From Dyella kyungheensis (lineage in GTDB: Bacteria > Pseudomonadota > Gammaproteobacteria > Xanthomonadales > Rhodanobacteraceae): a stretch of 64,000 nucleotides of DNA. Positions 41,917 through 52,905 of the stretch are shown piece after piece. Position 1 is the first letter of the stretch; each line of letters opens with the position of its first letter. A program made the translations under genes and the position numbers. The notes beneath the pieces are model-generated. The model ran no database searches. It was not told the origin of the DNA and worked only from the letters and a program-made list of their open reading frames with translations. The stretch covers positions 335,718 through 399,717 of the forward strand of contig NZ_JADIKC010000007.1 in NCBI RefSeq assembly GCF_016905005.1. Reading direction: 5' to 3'.

Positions 41917-42846
41917 TCAGCGATGGTTCTTCACGAAAGCCAGCGGATTGACCACGCGGCCCTTGTACCAAACCTCGAAATGCACGTGGGAACCTGTAGA
42001 GCGGCCGGTCGAGCCCGCCTCGGAGACCACATCGCCGACGTGCACGCGCTGACCGGGGGTGACGTCCAGCCGGCTGTTGTGGGCGTAGCGGGTCATGTAG
42101 CCATTGCCATGGTCGATCTCGATGACCTCGCCGTAGCCCGTGCGATCACCCGCGTAAGTGACCATGCCCTCGGCCACGGCATGCACCGGCGTACCCTTGG
42201 GCGCGGAGATGTCCAGACCGGTGTGATACGCGCTATGCCCGCTGAACGGGTCCGGGCGGCCACCGAAATACGAGGAAATATAGCCTTCGACCGGCATCCC
42301 GGTGGGCTTGAGATTGGATTCGATCTTTGCATCCAACAACAGGCTCTGCAGCGCGGAAAGCTGCGCCTGCTGGCTGTCGAACTGGCTGGCCAGCTGGTTG
42401 ATGCTGCTATCGAGGTTCAGCGGGAGGGAGTAGCCGCTGTCGGTCGAGTCTTCCACACCGCCCACGGCCGGCTGTTCGTCGAAGTTGAATTCGCCATCGT
42501 CCAGCTTGCCGACCTGGGTCAGGCGCTCGCCAAGGGCATTCAAACGGGTGGACTGCGCCTGCAGCTGGCCCAGCTTGACCGCCAAGGCGTCGATATCGCG
42601 CTGGGCGTCCTTGCGCACGCCGGCAAGTTGCTCGTTCTGCTGCTGCACCTGTTGGCGCAGGCGGCGAATTTCCGACAGCGCCCGGTCGTGCGGACTGGAC
42701 ACCACCATGGCGACCGCACCGCCCAGTCCCGCACACGCCAGGATGGCCGCCGCTGCCGCGCCGAACAGGCGTAAGCGCAGGCGCCGATCGGCGAGATTCC
42801 AGGTTTTCGGCACCTTTTTGGTGCGGGACACAAGTATGATTTGCAT
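41917..42846 (-). CDS. M23-family peptidase, membrane-anchored with coiled coil
   Basis: The 309-residue protein starts at MQIILVSRTKK. It has one membrane helix at about 27-48, a coiled coil at about 55-110 (IRRLRQQVQQQNEQLAGVRK), then the LytM domain with zinc ligands in SAYHTGLDISAPKGTPV and HVHFEVW and the loop GYGEVIEIDHGNGYMTRYAH. Zinc residues are intact, so it is probably an active peptidoglycan endopeptidase. It lies just upstream of secA, in the same direction, and is divergent from dciA with start codons only 17 bases apart. Confidence 0.92.
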   Translation of the reverse strand: MQIILVSRTKKVPKTWNLADRRLRLRLFGAAAAAILACAGLGGAVAMVVSSPHDRALSEIRRLRQQVQQQNEQLAGVRKDAQRDIDALAVKLGQLQAQSTRLNALGERLTQVGKLDDGEFNFDEQPAVGGVEDSTDSGYSLPLNLDSSINQLASQFDSQQAQLSALQSLLLDAKIESNLKPTGMPVEGYISSYFGGRPDPFSGHSAYHTGLDISAPKGTPVHAVAEGMVTYAGDRTGYGEVIEIDHGNGYMTRYAHNSRLDVTPGQRVHVGDVVSEAGSTGRSTGSHVHFEVWYKGRVVNPLAFVKNHR

Positions 42847-42863
42847 GTTGTTTACGTCAGAAG

Positions 42864-43340
42864 ATGTCGGCACCCATGCAGCGCGATGACCGTAAGCCCT
42901 ATCGCCGCTCCGGTTCCGGCCTCACGGCCATTACCGAATTCGGCCCCATTGCCTCACTGGCCCGGAAAGCCCGTGAGCTGGATGCTTTGGATCGCGCACT
43001 GCGCCAGACGTTACCGTCACCACTCCGCGAACAGGTTCGCTTTGCCAACCTGAAAGACGGACGCCTCGTTTTTCTGGCTCCCTCGCCGGCTCTGGCCGCC
43101 AGGCTGCGCCTTCTCCAGACGCAAATCCTCTCGACCGCACGTGCGGTAGGCACGTACGCCAGTTCAGTTACCGTGAAAGTGGCCCCCCAACCACCGACAG
43201 AAATCGTGCCGGATCGGTCAAAACCGCTTTCGCCAGCCGCCGCCTCTCACCTGAGAGCCGCCGCGGCCTCAACCACAGACCCCGAATTACGGGAACTGTT
43301 CCTTGAGCTGGCGTCCATCGCCGAAATTTCTGATTCCTGA
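42864..43340 (+). CDS. dciA: DciA-type (DUF721) protein, replicative helicase operator
   Basis: The 158-residue protein has the DUF721 core: FGPIASLARKARELDALDRA, LREQVRFANLKDGRLVFLAP, then ARLRLLQTQIL. In bacteria lacking DnaC, DciA proteins load or regulate DnaB helicase; the assignment rests on domain and on the usual genome neighbourhood (secA/lpxC). The C-terminal third (Pro/Ala/Ser-rich) is variable. An alternative ATG is at 42876. It is the only plus-strand gene in a 22-kb minus-strand block. Confidence 0.85.
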   Translation: MSAPMQRDDRKPYRRSGSGLTAITEFGPIASLARKARELDALDRALRQTLPSPLREQVRFANLKDGRLVFLAPSPALAARLRLLQTQILSTARAVGTYASSVTVKVAPQPPTEIVPDRSKPLSPAAASHLRAAAASTTDPELRELFLELASIAEISDS

Positions 43341-43510
43341 TCCGACCCCATCCACTGACGCTGGGCTCCGGGTTACCGCATTGACGATCTTCCCTGACAC
43401 CGGCCCTTCGGTCGGCGCTGACGGGTTTATACCATGCCCCCACGGACCTGATAGACCACAATGTCATCAGAGCGTGAACAGCTGCCAGTGGAAAGCGCTA
43501 GATGTATCAC

Positions 43511-43542
43511 AAAAAGAAAAGCCGCGTCTTTAGGACGCGGCT
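43511..43542 (-). terminator. intrinsic terminator of lpxC
   Basis: agccgcgtc (43520-43528) and gacgcggct (43534-43542) form a perfect 9-bp stem with a 5-base loop. On the minus strand a T-rich tract follows. It lies 46 bases past the lpxC stop. Confidence 0.85.
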
Positions 43543-43587
43543 CAATTCTTTGTTCAGGTTTGTCGAGGACTTACGACCGCCGGGCGA

Positions 43588-44502
43588 TCAGATCGCCTGT
43601 GCCGGGTGGGCGTAGGAGATCGGCGAGGTGGCCGGATCGTCCGCGAAGCTGACCTCTTCCCAGGCCGAGGCATCGGCCATCAGGGTGCGCAGGAGCTTGT
43701 TGTTGAGCTCGTGGCCCGACTTGTGGGCGTAGTAGGCACCGACCAGGCTGTGGCCGAGCAGGTACAGGTCGCCGATCGCATCGAGGATCTTGTGCTTGAC
43801 GAACTCGTCCTCGTAGCGGAGGCCGTCTTCGTTGAGCACGCGGTAGTCGTCGAGCACCACGGCGTTGTCCATCGAACCGCCCAGCGCGAGGTTGTGTTCG
43901 CGCAGCATTTCGATGTCACGCATGAAACCGAAGGTGCGAGCGCGGCTCACTTCCTTCACGAATGAGGTGGTGGAGAAATCGATTTCGGCGCGCGAGGTGC
44001 GCTTGCTGATGATCGGGTGGTTGAACTCGATCGAGAAACCGACCTTGAAGCCTTCGAACGGCTCAAAGCTCGCCCACTTGTCGCCATCCTGCACCTTGAT
44101 CGGCTTCTTGATGCGAATGAAGCGCTTGGCGACGTTCTGCTCTTCGATGCCGGCCGACTGCAGCAGGAATACGAAGGGACCGGCGCTGCCGTCCATGATC
44201 GGCACTTCCGGCGCGGAAAGGTCCACATAGGCGTTGTCGATGCCCAGACCGGCCATGGCAGAGAGCAGATGTTCCACGGTGGAAACACGCACATCGCCGT
44301 TGACCAGGGTGGTCGACAGGCGGGTATCGCCGACATTGTCGGGACGTGCGTAGATTTCGACCGGCGGATTGAGATCGGTACGGCGGAACACGATGCCCGT
44401 ATTCGGGGCAGCGGGGCGAAGCGTCATGTACACCTTGTCGCCGGTATGCAGACCGACGCCGGTGGCGCGAATGATGTTCTTGAGCGTACGCTGCTTGATC
44501 AT
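43588..44502 (-). CDS. lpxC: UDP-3-O-acyl-N-acetylglucosamine deacetylase
   Basis: The 304-residue zinc enzyme has all metal and catalytic residues: His 78 in [14 protein letters not shown], His 237 and Asp 241 in [15 protein letters not shown], and His 264 in [13 protein letters not shown]. Glu 77 is the general base. It commits UDP-GlcNAc to lipid A. It is transcribed alone between its own promoter and terminator, downstream of ftsZ. Confidence 0.98.
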   Translation of the reverse strand: MIKQRTLKNIIRATGVGLHTGDKVYMTLRPAAPNTGIVFRRTDLNPPVEIYARPDNVGDTRLSTTLVNGDVRVSTVEHLLSAMAGLGIDNAYVDLSAPEVPIMDGSAGPFVFLLQSAGIEEQNVAKRFIRIKKPIKVQDGDKWASFEPFEGFKVGFSIEFNHPIISKRTSRAEIDFSTTSFVKEVSRARTFGFMRDIEMLREHNLALGGSMDNAVVLDDYRVLNEDGLRYEDEFVKHKILDAIGDLYLLGHSLVGAYYAHKSGHELNNKLLRTLMADASAWEEVSFADDPATSPISYAHPAQAI

Positions 44503-44545
44503 TTTTTTGGTACCTGTAAGGGGCAGCAGCCAAATTAGGGTACGG

Positions 44546-44573
44546 ATGCTAACACAGTCTTAACCTGTGAAAA
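44546..44573 (-). promoter_or_regulatory. candidate lpxC promoter
   Basis: Read on the minus strand, ttttca (44568-44573) and tagcat (44546-44551) are 16 bases apart, about 45 bases upstream of the lpxC ATG. The match is moderate. Confidence 0.4.
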
Positions 44574-44965
44574 GGCGATCCGCGCCACACACACTGTTCA
44601 CCCTTTCATGCTCCTTTCATTCATGAATGCAAACCATTCATGGGGTGATCAGCATTTTCCCAAGTACTTTCAATGATTTAACTGAAGCGCAACGCCCCGG
44701 ACCGGGACGGGATCCGGTCTCGGGGCGTCGGACCGGGCCAGAAAATCATTTCCTGGCCGGTCATGCCCATCCATGAGGCATGGCCCTACATCTTCAAGAA
44801 CGAGCACCGGCACGGCGTCAGTTAAACCACCGACCGCCCCTGGGGGCGGAGAGCGGACTCGAACATGGGTTCCGTCAGGACGGTTCCCAAGCGCGATTCG
44901 TTACTGACAAGTGAAACCGGCGATTTGTTCAATTTTTCTTCAAATTATTTGCCCAGTCAGTTTGT
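44574..44965. other. long spacer between ftsZ and the lpxC promoter
   Basis: No ORF is supported in about 390 bases. It holds several GC hairpins (for example 44731-44762 and ccgcccc/gggcgg near 44834-44849) without clear T tracts. It may contain the end of the dcw transcript and part of the lpxC control region. Confidence 0.5.
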
Positions 44966-46150
44966 TCAGTCCGCCTGGCGGCGCAGGAACGCCGGGATGT
45001 CGAGGTAATCGAAGCTCGGATCGGCGCTCTTGGCCGGGCCACCGGTGTCGACGCGGCTGCTGGTGGTGACTTCCGGCTGGGCGTAGTCGACCACTTCGTT
45101 GCCGGTGCCGGTACGCAGCACCACCGGACGCGGACGCTGACGCATCTCCACGTGCTGGGCGACCATCGGACGCTGCGGCTGGCGGAGGTCGGACGCGCGG
45201 TTGAGGCCGGTGGCCACCACCGTGACGCGCACGTCGTCCTGCATTTCCGGATCGAGCGAGGTACCCATCACCACCGTGGCGTCTTCGCTGGCGAAGTCGT
45301 GGATGATGCGGCCGATCTCGTCGAATTCGCGCATGGTCAGGTTCGGACCGGCGGTGACGTTGACCAGGATGCCGCAGGCGCCGTTGAGATTGACGTCTTC
45401 CAGCAGCGGGTTGTTGATCGCGGCCTCGGCAGCGGCCTGGGCGCGGTCGTCGCCACGGGCGGTGCCCGAACCCATCATCGCCATGCCCATTTCGGACATC
45501 ACCGTGCGCACGTCGGCAAAGTCGACGTTGATCAGGCCCGGGGCGGTGATCAGGTCGGCAATGCCCTGCACGGCGCCGAGCAGCACGTCGTTGGCGGCCT
45601 TGAACGCATTAAGAAGCGTCACTTCTCGACCGAGCACCGACAGCAGCTTCTCGTTCGGCACCGTGATCAGCGAATCGACGTGCTGCGACAGGTCTTCGAT
45701 GCCCTTGGCGGCGACCTGCATGCGGCGGCGACCTTCGAACGGGAACGGCTTGGTGACCACCGCGACCGTCAGGATGCCCTTTTCCTTGGCGAGCTGGGCC
45801 ACCACCGGGGCTGCGCCCGTGCCGGTACCGCCGCCCATGCCGGCGGTGATGAAGACCATGTCCGCGCCTTCGAGCATTTCCTCGATGCGCTCGCGGTCTT
45901 CCAGTGCGGCCTGACGGCCCACTTCCGGGTTGGCGCCGGCACCCAGACCCTTGGTGACGTTGGCGCCGAGCTGCAGGTGCGTGCGCGAGCCGCAGCTCTT
46001 CATGGCCTGCGAATCGGTATTGGCGACGACGAACTCGACGCCTTCGATGTTTGCATTGAGCATGTGTGCCACGGCATTGCCGCCGCCGCCGCCCACGCCG
46101 ATGACCTTGATTACTGCATTGGGTGCGAGTTTTTCGATGAGTTCAAACAT
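44966..46150 (-). CDS. ftsZ: FtsZ cell-division GTPase
   Basis: The 394-residue tubulin homologue starts at [20 protein letters not shown] after ggagg. The nucleotide loop is [10 protein letters not shown], the tubulin signature [10 protein letters not shown], and T7 carries [12 protein letters not shown] variable Gln/Arg/Thr-rich linker precedes the conserved tail [14 protein letters not shown] that binds FtsA and ZipA. It forms the Z ring. It is the last gene of the dcw cluster, 117 bases after ftsA. Confidence 0.98.
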   Translation of the reverse strand: MFELIEKLAPNAVIKVIGVGGGGGNAVAHMLNANIEGVEFVVANTDSQAMKSCGSRTHLQLGANVTKGLGAGANPEVGRQAALEDRERIEEMLEGADMVFITAGMGGGTGTGAAPVVAQLAKEKGILTVAVVTKPFPFEGRRRMQVAAKGIEDLSQHVDSLITVPNEKLLSVLGREVTLLNAFKAANDVLLGAVQGIADLITAPGLINVDFADVRTVMSEMGMAMMGSGTARGDDRAQAAAEAAINNPLLEDVNLNGACGILVNVTAGPNLTMREFDEIGRIIHDFASEDATVVMGTSLDPEMQDDVRVTVVATGLNRASDLRQPQRPMVAQHVEMRQRPRPVVLRTGTGNEVVDYAQPEVTTSSRVDTGGPAKSADPSFDYLDIPAFLRRQAD

Positions 46151-46267
46151 TTCCCGTCCTCCGTAGAGCATCGTTGTCGTTGTAACCGCGGGTGCTGACG
46201 TTCCTGTCGCCCCGAGGTGGCGGACGAACATCCATTCGTCCTAGGCCAGGCTTCATGCCCTGCCCAA

Positions 46268-47500
46268 TTAAAAATTCTTGGTGATCCAGCCGCGCAACTT
46301 GTCCACCAGTCCGCCGACGCTGCCGCCGGACGGGCCGCTCACGCGCATGCCGCCCGAGCGCGCGCCGTGCAACAGCAGGCCCACGCCGGTGGAATGCAGC
46401 GGATTGGCGACCACTTCGCCCAGGCCACTGACGTGTTGCGGCACGCCCACGCGCACCATCTTGTGGAAGATCTCCTCGGCCAGCTCCAGCGCACCTTCCA
46501 TGCGCGAGGCACCGCCGGTGAGCACCACGCCGGCCGCCACCAGGCTTTCGTAGCCGGAGCGACGCAGCTCGTCCTGCACCATCTCGAAGATTTCCTCGTA
46601 GCGCGCCTGCACCGACTGCGCCAGCGACTGGCGCGCCAGGCGGCGCGGCGGACGGTCGCCCACGCTCGGCACCTGGATGGTTTCCTCGGCATGCGCCAGC
46701 TGCGCCAGCGCGCAGGCGTACTTGATCTTGATTTCCTCGGCATGCGCGGTCGGCGTGTGCACGCCGTAGGCGATGTCGTTGGTCACCTGGTCGCCGCCCA
46801 CCGGCAGCGACTTGGTGTAGCGGATCGCACCCTGCGTGTAGATGGCGATGTCGGTGGTACCGGCGCCGATGTCCACCAGGCACACGCCCAGCTCGCGCTC
46901 ATCGTCGGTCAGTACGGACTTGGCGCTGGCCACGGCGGACGGCACCAGCTCATCCACGGTAAGGCCGCAACGCTGGATGCACTTGCTGATGTTCTGCACG
47001 GCCGCAGCGGCACCGGTGACCAGATGCACGCTCGCTTCCAGGCGCACACCGCTCATGCCTACCGGCGAGCGGATGCCATCCTGGCCGTCGATGCGGTATT
47101 CCTGCGATTCCTTGTAGAGCACCTTGCGGTCCGCCGGAATGGCGACTGCGCTGGCCGCTTCCAGTACCTGCTCCAGGTCGCCCGGGGTCACTTCGCGATC
47201 GCGGATCGCGGCGGTGCCGTGGGAGTTCTTGGTTTCCAGGTGACTGCCGGAAATGGAGGCGTAGACCGAGCGGATATCGCAGCCTGCCATCAGCTCGGCC
47301 TCTTCCACGGCGCGCTGGATGGAGTGCACCGTCGATTCGATATCGACCACCGAACCGCGCTTCATGCCGCGCGACACATGGGTGCCGATACCGATCACTT
47401 CGATCGGTTCGCCAGGCTCGTACTCGCCCACGATCGCCACCACTTTCGAGGTGCCGATGTCGAGGCCGACGACTAGTTGCTTGTCGTTCTTGGTCTTCAT
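46268..47500 (-). CDS. ftsA: FtsA actin-like division protein
   Basis: The 410-residue protein starts at MKTKNDKQ. It has the actin-fold phosphate loops VGLDIGTSKVVAIVGEY and LVDIGAGTTDIAIY, the adenosine motif VVLTGGASRMEGA, and the C-terminal amphipathic helix LVDKLRGWITKNF that tethers FtsZ to the membrane. Its ATG overlaps the ftsQ stop by 4 bases. Confidence 0.97.
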   Translation of the reverse strand: MKTKNDKQLVVGLDIGTSKVVAIVGEYEPGEPIEVIGIGTHVSRGMKRGSVVDIESTVHSIQRAVEEAELMAGCDIRSVYASISGSHLETKNSHGTAAIRDREVTPGDLEQVLEAASAVAIPADRKVLYKESQEYRIDGQDGIRSPVGMSGVRLEASVHLVTGAAAAVQNISKCIQRCGLTVDELVPSAVASAKSVLTDDERELGVCLVDIGAGTTDIAIYTQGAIRYTKSLPVGGDQVTNDIAYGVHTPTAHAEEIKIKYACALAQLAHAEETIQVPSVGDRPPRRLARQSLAQSVQARYEEIFEMVQDELRRSGYESLVAAGVVLTGGASRMEGALELAEEIFHKMVRVGVPQHVSGLGEVVANPLHSTGVGLLLHGARSGGMRVSGPSGGSVGGLVDKLRGWITKNF

Positions 47501-48234
47501 GTGCGGGGTGAGCCTCCAGCGTTCACGGTGTTCGCCTGGGGCGGCCATCGAACGGCAAATCCATTGGTATATCGAAGATCGGCATAGGCGAAGCCATCGC
47601 TATGGCCCGCCATCAATTGGGGGTAGACGTCCAGGAAGCGGCGCAGGCGACGGCCTGCCTGGTCGCGATCGCCGATGACGATCTGCGCGCCGCTGCTGGT
47701 GGTCAGACTCCAGCTGCCACGCTCGGTGAGCGAGACGCCGGTGATTTTCAGTTTCGTGTTGGTGAACGCCTTTTGCGTTTCCGCGTAGAAGCTCACCACT
47801 TCCGCCAGCCGCGCGTCCGGACCGCGCAGGTCGGGCAGATCGGTGTTCGCCGAAACATCGGGCACGTCGAACACCAGTCCCTGGCGGCTGATCAACTGCT
47901 TTTCGTTCCAGCGCGCAAACGGCTGGCGCTCGTAGATGCGCAGGATCAGCGTGTCGGGCCAGCGCTTGCGTGCTTCCACCGACTCCACCCACGGCAACGC
48001 GGCCACCGCCTTTTGCACGCCATCGAGATCGAGCGCAAAGAACCCCTTGCCGAGGCGCGGCATCACCACCGAACGGAGCGAGTCCTCGGTGACATGCTTG
48101 AACTCGGCTTGCACCATCAACTGGGTCACCGGCCAACGATTGGCCGCAAACCATCCGCGCAGCACGCCGACAATCGGCAGCGCCACGAGCGCGATGGCCA
48201 AAACCCAGGCAACGAGGCGGACGGTTCCCCTCAC
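47497..48234 (-). CDS. ftsQ: FtsQ division protein
   Basis: The 245-residue bitopic protein starts at GTG 48234, overlapping the ddl TGA as GTGA; the longer open frame is Arg/Gly-rich shadow of ddl. One membrane helix ([19 protein letters not shown], about 7-26) is followed by a POTRA domain ([20 protein letters not shown]) and the FtsQ domain with [20 protein letters not shown]. It links FtsB/FtsL to the divisome in the periplasm. Confidence 0.95.
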   Translation of the reverse strand: MRGTVRLVAWVLAIALVALPIVGVLRGWFAANRWPVTQLMVQAEFKHVTEDSLRSVVMPRLGKGFFALDLDGVQKAVAALPWVESVEARKRWPDTLILRIYERQPFARWNEKQLISRQGLVFDVPDVSANTDLPDLRGPDARLAEVVSFYAETQKAFTNTKLKITGVSLTERGSWSLTTSSGAQIVIGDRDQAGRRLRRFLDVYPQLMAGHSDGFAYADLRYTNGFAVRWPPQANTVNAGGSPRT

Positions 48235-49166
48235 ACGCCCTCCCGGAAGCTCGTTTCCAACACGCGCCAGCACAGCGTCTGGTAGTCGATGCCCGCGACG
48301 GCGGCCGCCTTGGGCACCAGCGAATGCGACGTCATGCCCGGCGCCGTGTTCACTTCCAGCAGCCAGTTGCGGCCCTGCTTGTCGCGCATAACGTCCACGC
48401 GACCCCAACCGGAACACGCCAGCGCATCGAACGCGCGCAGCGCCAGTTCCTGCATCTCGCGCTCGTCGTCGCCGCGCAGGCCGGGGCAGATGTACTGCGT
48501 GTCTTCGGCGATGTACTTGGCGTTGTAGTCGTAGTACTCGCCCTTGGGCACGATGTTGATGGTGGCCAGCACCTGACGATCGAGCACGCCGACGGTGTAC
48601 TCGCCGCCCTCGATCAGCGTTTCCATCAGCATGTCGCCGGGATAGCGCTGGGCCAGCGCCACGGCCTCGTCGAGGTCTTCTTCCTTGAACACGCGCGAGA
48701 CGCCGACGCTGGAACCTTCCCAGGCGGGCTTCACGATCAGCGGGAAACCGATCTCACGCGCAGCGGCATGCACGTCGGCGCCGCGCGGCAGCGCCTTGAA
48801 CTTCGGCGTGGGCAGGCCGATCGCCTGCCACACCAGCTTGGCGCGAATCTTGTCCAGCGACAGCGCGGAGCCCAGCACGCCCGAGCCGGTGAACGGCACG
48901 CGCAGCGACTGCAGTGCACCCTGCAGCTCGCCGTTCTCGCCGCCACCGCCGTGGAGAATATTGAACACGCGGGCGAAGTGACCCGCACGCACCGCGTCGA
49001 GCAATGCCGGGATGCCATCGATGGCATGCGCATCGACGCCGCGCGCCTGCAGCGCCGCGAGCACGTTGCGACCGGAGTCCAGCGAGACCTCGCGCTCGGC
49101 CGAGCTGCCGCCCATGACGACGGCGACGCGGCCAAACTGTGCGGGATCGGTGATCGTCTTGCTCAC
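48231..49166 (-). CDS. ddl: D-alanine--D-alanine ligase
   Basis: The 311-residue ATP-grasp enzyme has [20 protein letters not shown], the [17 protein letters not shown] loop, [19 protein letters not shown] (ATP grasp), YNAKYI and the metal site [20 protein letters not shown]. The Ddl-type Tyr/Ser residues for D-Ala specificity appear conserved. It makes the D-Ala-D-Ala peptide end. Stop overlaps ftsQ and start overlaps the murC stop by 4 bases. Confidence 0.97.
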   Translation of the reverse strand: MSKTITDPAQFGRVAVVMGGSSAEREVSLDSGRNVLAALQARGVDAHAIDGIPALLDAVRAGHFARVFNILHGGGGENGELQGALQSLRVPFTGSGVLGSALSLDKIRAKLVWQAIGLPTPKFKALPRGADVHAAAREIGFPLIVKPAWEGSSVGVSRVFKEEDLDEAVALAQRYPGDMLMETLIEGGEYTVGVLDRQVLATINIVPKGEYYDYNAKYIAEDTQYICPGLRGDDEREMQELALRAFDALACSGWGRVDVMRDKQGRNWLLEVNTAPGMTSHSLVPKAAAVAGIDYQTLCWRVLETSFREGV

Positions 49167-50602
49167 TTGTTCGTCCTCAGATGACCGGCGTTGGCCAGCT
49201 CCACCGCCGCAGCGCCGATATCGCCGGCGCCAAGCAGCAGCAACAAATCGCCGTCGCGCAGTAGCGCGGGCAGCGTTTCCTTGAAATCGCGCGGGTGATC
49301 GATCAGCACCGGATCGACCTTGCCGCGTGCGCGCACGGCACGGGCCAGCGCACGGCCGTCGGCGCCCGTGATCGGCGCTTCGCCGGCCGCATAGATTTCC
49401 GTCAGCACCAGCACGTCGGCTTCGGCGAGCACGTTGGCGAAGTCGTCGAGCAGATCGCGCGTGCGGCTATAGCGATGCGGCTGGAAACCGACCACCAGGC
49501 GGCGATCCGGCCAGCCGCCGCGTGCGGCAGCGAACACGGCCGCGAGTTCGCGCGGGTGATGGCCGTAGTCGTCGACCAGCAGGACGTTGCCCTGGTCCAG
49601 CGCGATCTCGCCGCGGCGATGGAAACGGCGACCCACGCCCTGGAACGCTTCCAGCGCGCGCGCAATCGCTTCGGCTTCCACGCCCAGCTGCCAGCCGATG
49701 GTGGCGGCGGCCAGCGCGTTGAGCACGTTGTGGCGGCCCGGCAGGTTCAACTTCACGTGCAGGGCTTCGTTGCGACCCGGCAGCCACAGGTCGAAGTGCA
49801 TTTCGAAACCGTGCTGCGAAAGATTGCTCGCGCGCACGTCGGCGTCCTGCGTGTCGATGCCGTAAGTCATCACGCGGCGCGTGGTCGACTTCGCCAGCGC
49901 GGCGACTTCCGGATCGTCGACGCACAGCACGGCCAGGCCGTAGAACGGCAGGCGGTGCAGGAAATCGTCGAAGGCCTTCTTCACCTGCGCGAAATCGTTG
50001 TTGTAGTTCTCCAGATGATCCGCGTCGATATTGGTGATCGCGGCGATCACCGGCGACAGCATCAGGAACGAACCATCCGACTCATCGGCTTCGGCCACGA
50101 TGTACTGGCCCGTACCCAGTCGCGCATTGGCGCCGGCCGCATTGAGCTGGCCGCCGATCACGAAGGTCGGATCGTAGTTCGCCTCGGCCAGCACACTGGC
50201 GGCGAGACTGGTGGTGGTGGTCTTGCCGTGCGTGCCGGCGATGGCGATGCCGCGACGGAAACGCATCAGCTCGCCCAGCATCTCGGCACGCGGCACCACC
50301 GGGATGCGCGCGGCACGCGCGGCCTGCAGTTCCGGATTGTCGGCCTTGATGGCGCTGGACGTGACCACCACGTCGGCATCGCCGATGTGCTCGGCAGCGT
50401 GACCCATGTGCACCACGATGCCAAGGCTGGCCAGGCGCTGTGCGGTCGGCGAGTTGGAGCGATCGGAGCCGGACACGGCATAGCCGAGGTTGTGCAGCAC
50501 TTCGGCGATGCCGCTCATGCCCACGCCACCGATGCCGATGAAGTGCACGCGGCGGAAGGTGGTCATCAGGTCTTCGTGCGCGAGCAGGCGACGCGGCGTC
50601 AT
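49163..50602 (-). CDS. murC: UDP-N-acetylmuramate--L-alanine ligase
   Basis: The 479-residue Mur ligase has [23 protein letters not shown] motif [44 protein letters not shown] (actually TNIDADH) and [14 protein letters not shown]. An alternative ATG at 50566 (MTTFRRVHF) would remove 12 residues, but the ATG at 50602 overlaps the murG stop by 4 bases, matching cluster style. It adds L-Ala to UDP-MurNAc. The expected next ligase gene, murD, is not in the cluster. Confidence 0.96.
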   Translation of the reverse strand: MTPRRLLAHEDLMTTFRRVHFIGIGGVGMSGIAEVLHNLGYAVSGSDRSNSPTAQRLASLGIVVHMGHAAEHIGDADVVVTSSAIKADNPELQAARAARIPVVPRAEMLGELMRFRRGIAIAGTHGKTTTTSLAASVLAEANYDPTFVIGGQLNAAGANARLGTGQYIVAEADESDGSFLMLSPVIAAITNIDADHLENYNNDFAQVKKAFDDFLHRLPFYGLAVLCVDDPEVAALAKSTTRRVMTYGIDTQDADVRASNLSQHGFEMHFDLWLPGRNEALHVKLNLPGRHNVLNALAAATIGWQLGVEAEAIARALEAFQGVGRRFHRRGEIALDQGNVLLVDDYGHHPRELAAVFAAARGGWPDRRLVVGFQPHRYSRTRDLLDDFANVLAEADVLVLTEIYAAGEAPITGADGRALARAVRARGKVDPVLIDHPRDFKETLPALLRDGDLLLLLGAGDIGAAAVELANAGHLRTNK

Positions 50603-51672
50603 GCGGCCACCTCCATGCAGGCGCGTGCGATCACATCCGCGGCATCGGGCTTGGCCAGCGTGCGCGCGGCCTCGGCCATCGCGATCATGCGCTCGCGGTT
50701 ATCCAGCAACGCTTCCAGGCGTTGCGCCAACTGCTGTACGTCCAGGTCCTTCTCCTGCATCAACTCGGCCGCATGCGCGGCGACCAGCGCCTCCGCATTG
50801 CGGGTCTGGTGGTCGTCCACCGCATAAGGGAACGGCACGAGCACGGCGCCGAGACCGGCAGCCGTCAGCTCGGCCAGGGTCAGCGCACCGGCGCGGCACA
50901 CGGCGAGATCCGCCCATGCGTAGGTGCCGGCCATGTCTTCGATGAAGGGCACGATCTGCGCTTCCACGCCCGCTTTCGCATAGGCCGCGCGCGCTTCATC
51001 GATGCCGCGGTTGCCGCACTGGTGCAGCACCTCGGGTCGCTGCGACGGCGACATCAGCGCCAGCGCCTGCGGCAAGGCGATATTCAATGCACGCGCGCCG
51101 AGACTGCCGCCCAGCACCAGCAGACGCGGACGTCCACTGCGGCCACCCATGCGCTCGCGCGGCGACGGCAACGCAGCAATGGCGCCACGCACGGGATTGC
51201 CCACCCATTCGGCATTGGGCAGCGCATCGCTGAAACCGGCGAGCACGCGCTGCGCATGGCTGGCGAGCTTGCGATTGGTGAAACCGGCGACGCGATTCTG
51301 TTCGTGCACCAGCAGCGGGCGACGTGTCATGCGCGCCGCTACACCGCCAGGACCGGCCACGTAGCCGCCCATCGACAACACGCTGCGCGGATTGATCCGG
51401 CGCAATGCAGACAACGAGGACATCAATGCGCGCGCCAACATGAGTGGCGCGAGCAAGCGTGTCTTGAGCCCCTTGCCGCGCAGGCCACCGACCGGCACCG
51501 TCACCAGCTCGATGCCGTGCGCCGGCACCACCTTGGTTTCCATGCCACCTTCGGCACCAAGCCACACGACCGGAACGCCGCGCGCGCGCAGCGCCTCGGC
51601 CACGGCCAGGCCCGGGAAAATGTGGCCGCCGGTGCCGCCGGCCATGATCAGCACGGGCTTGGGCGCGCTCAT
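50599..51672 (-). CDS. murG: undecaprenyl-PP-MurNAc-pentapeptide GlcNAc transferase
   Basis: The 357-residue glycosyltransferase starts [20 protein letters not shown], the membrane-side glycine loop, with [29 protein letters not shown] and the UDP-GlcNAc motif [20 protein letters not shown]. It converts lipid I to lipid II on the cytoplasmic membrane. Start and stop both overlap neighbours by 4 bases. Confidence 0.97.
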   Translation of the reverse strand: MSAPKPVLIMAGGTGGHIFPGLAVAEALRARGVPVVWLGAEGGMETKVVPAHGIELVTVPVGGLRGKGLKTRLLAPLMLARALMSSLSALRRINPRSVLSMGGYVAGPGGVAARMTRRPLLVHEQNRVAGFTNRKLASHAQRVLAGFSDALPNAEWVGNPVRGAIAALPSPRERMGGRSGRPRLLVLGGSLGARALNIALPQALALMSPSQRPEVLHQCGNRGIDEARAAYAKAGVEAQIVPFIEDMAGTYAWADLAVCRAGALTLAELTAAGLGAVLVPFPYAVDDHQTRNAEALVAAHAAELMQEKDLDVQQLAQRLEALLDNRERMIAMAEAARTLAKPDAADVIARACMEVAA

Positions 51673-52904
51673 GCGGTCACCGCCTCGCGCCCGGGCGCGG
51701 CCGCTGCGTTGGCGTCCGGCGCCGCGCTGGCCGGCATGCGCGTGGCCATCTGGCGTGCGTCGAGCGCGCGATTGATTTCGTAAGTGGTACGCAGCAGCAC
51801 GCCGGCCATCGCGCAGGTGAGCACGATGGAGGAACCGCCATAGCTGATCAGCGGCAGCGTGAGACCCTTGGTCGGCAGCGCGCCCAGGTTCACGCCGATG
51901 GAGACCATCGCCTGCAGGCCGATCATCAGCGAGATGCCGCACGCCACGTAGCCGGCGAAACGCTGGCCGATTTCCATGCCCTTGACGCCCAGGTACAGGC
52001 CGCGTCCCACGGCGACACCGAACAGCAGCATCACGAACAGGATGCCTGCCAGGCCGAATTCCTCGGAGATCACCGCGAAGATGAAGTCGGTATGCGCCTC
52101 GGGCAGATACGAGAGTTTCAGCACGCTGGAACCCAGGCCAACGCCCGTCCATTCACCGCGGCCGATGGCCATCAGCGACTGCGTGAGCTGGAAACCGTCG
52201 TTGAACGGATCGGCCCAGGGATCGACGAACGAGGTCAGTCGGCGCATGCGGTACGGCTCGAACTTCGCCACGAACCACAGCAACGCCACCACCGGCAGGC
52301 CCATGCCGCCGAGAAATACCGGCTTGGCGCCGCCCATCCAGATCATGCCGATGGTCACCGCGATCATCAGCGTGGCCGAGCCGAAGTCCGGCTGCACCAG
52401 CAGCATCACCACGAACAGGCCCGCCACCATGATCGGCTTGAACAAGCCCCAGAAACTGCTTTCCACGCTTTCGCGATGGCGCACGAGATAGCTGGCCACG
52501 TAGACGACCAGGATCAGCTTGACCGCCTCGACCGGCTGGAACGTGGTGACGCGGAAGTTGAGCCAGCGATGCGCGCCGTTGAGCCGCATGCCGATACCGG
52601 GCACGAACACCAGCACCAACAGCAAGACCGCGCCGCCGAACATCATCCAGGCGTGCTTTTCAAGCAGCTTCAGTTCCGTGCGCATGGCGAAGGTCGCCAC
52701 GATCGCGCCCAAGCTCAGGAACAGAAGATGCTTCTTCAGGTAATAGAACGCGCCTATGTGCTGGCTGTCGGCCACCGCGATGGAGCTGGAGGTGACCATC
52801 ACGACACCGACGCACGCCAGACCGACGAGCGCGATCACCAGCAGCATGTCGAAGCTGCCGCGGGGACCCTGTCGTCGTTTGGCTTGCGTGGTGTCGAAGA
52901 GCAT
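51669..52904 (-). CDS. ftsW: FtsW septal peptidoglycan polymerase (SEDS)
   Basis: The 411-residue membrane protein has about ten helices, the SEDS blocks [20 protein letters not shown] and [32 protein letters not shown] and [19 protein letters not shown], and the C-terminal [17 protein letters not shown]. It polymerises glycan at the septum with FtsI. Only one base separates its start from the mraY stop; murD normally sits here. Confidence 0.97.
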   Translation of the reverse strand: MLFDTTQAKRRQGPRGSFDMLLVIALVGLACVGVVMVTSSSIAVADSQHIGAFYYLKKHLLFLSLGAIVATFAMRTELKLLEKHAWMMFGGAVLLLVLVFVPGIGMRLNGAHRWLNFRVTTFQPVEAVKLILVVYVASYLVRHRESVESSFWGLFKPIMVAGLFVVMLLVQPDFGSATLMIAVTIGMIWMGGAKPVFLGGMGLPVVALLWFVAKFEPYRMRRLTSFVDPWADPFNDGFQLTQSLMAIGRGEWTGVGLGSSVLKLSYLPEAHTDFIFAVISEEFGLAGILFVMLLFGVAVGRGLYLGVKGMEIGQRFAGYVACGISLMIGLQAMVSIGVNLGALPTKGLTLPLISYGGSSIVLTCAMAGVLLRTTYEINRALDARQMATRMPASAAPDANAAAAPGREAVTA

Positions 52905-52905
52905 G

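Noticed and set aside
44731-44762. GC hairpin downstream of ftsZ as terminator
   Set aside because: It has a bulge and no T tract on the minus strand.
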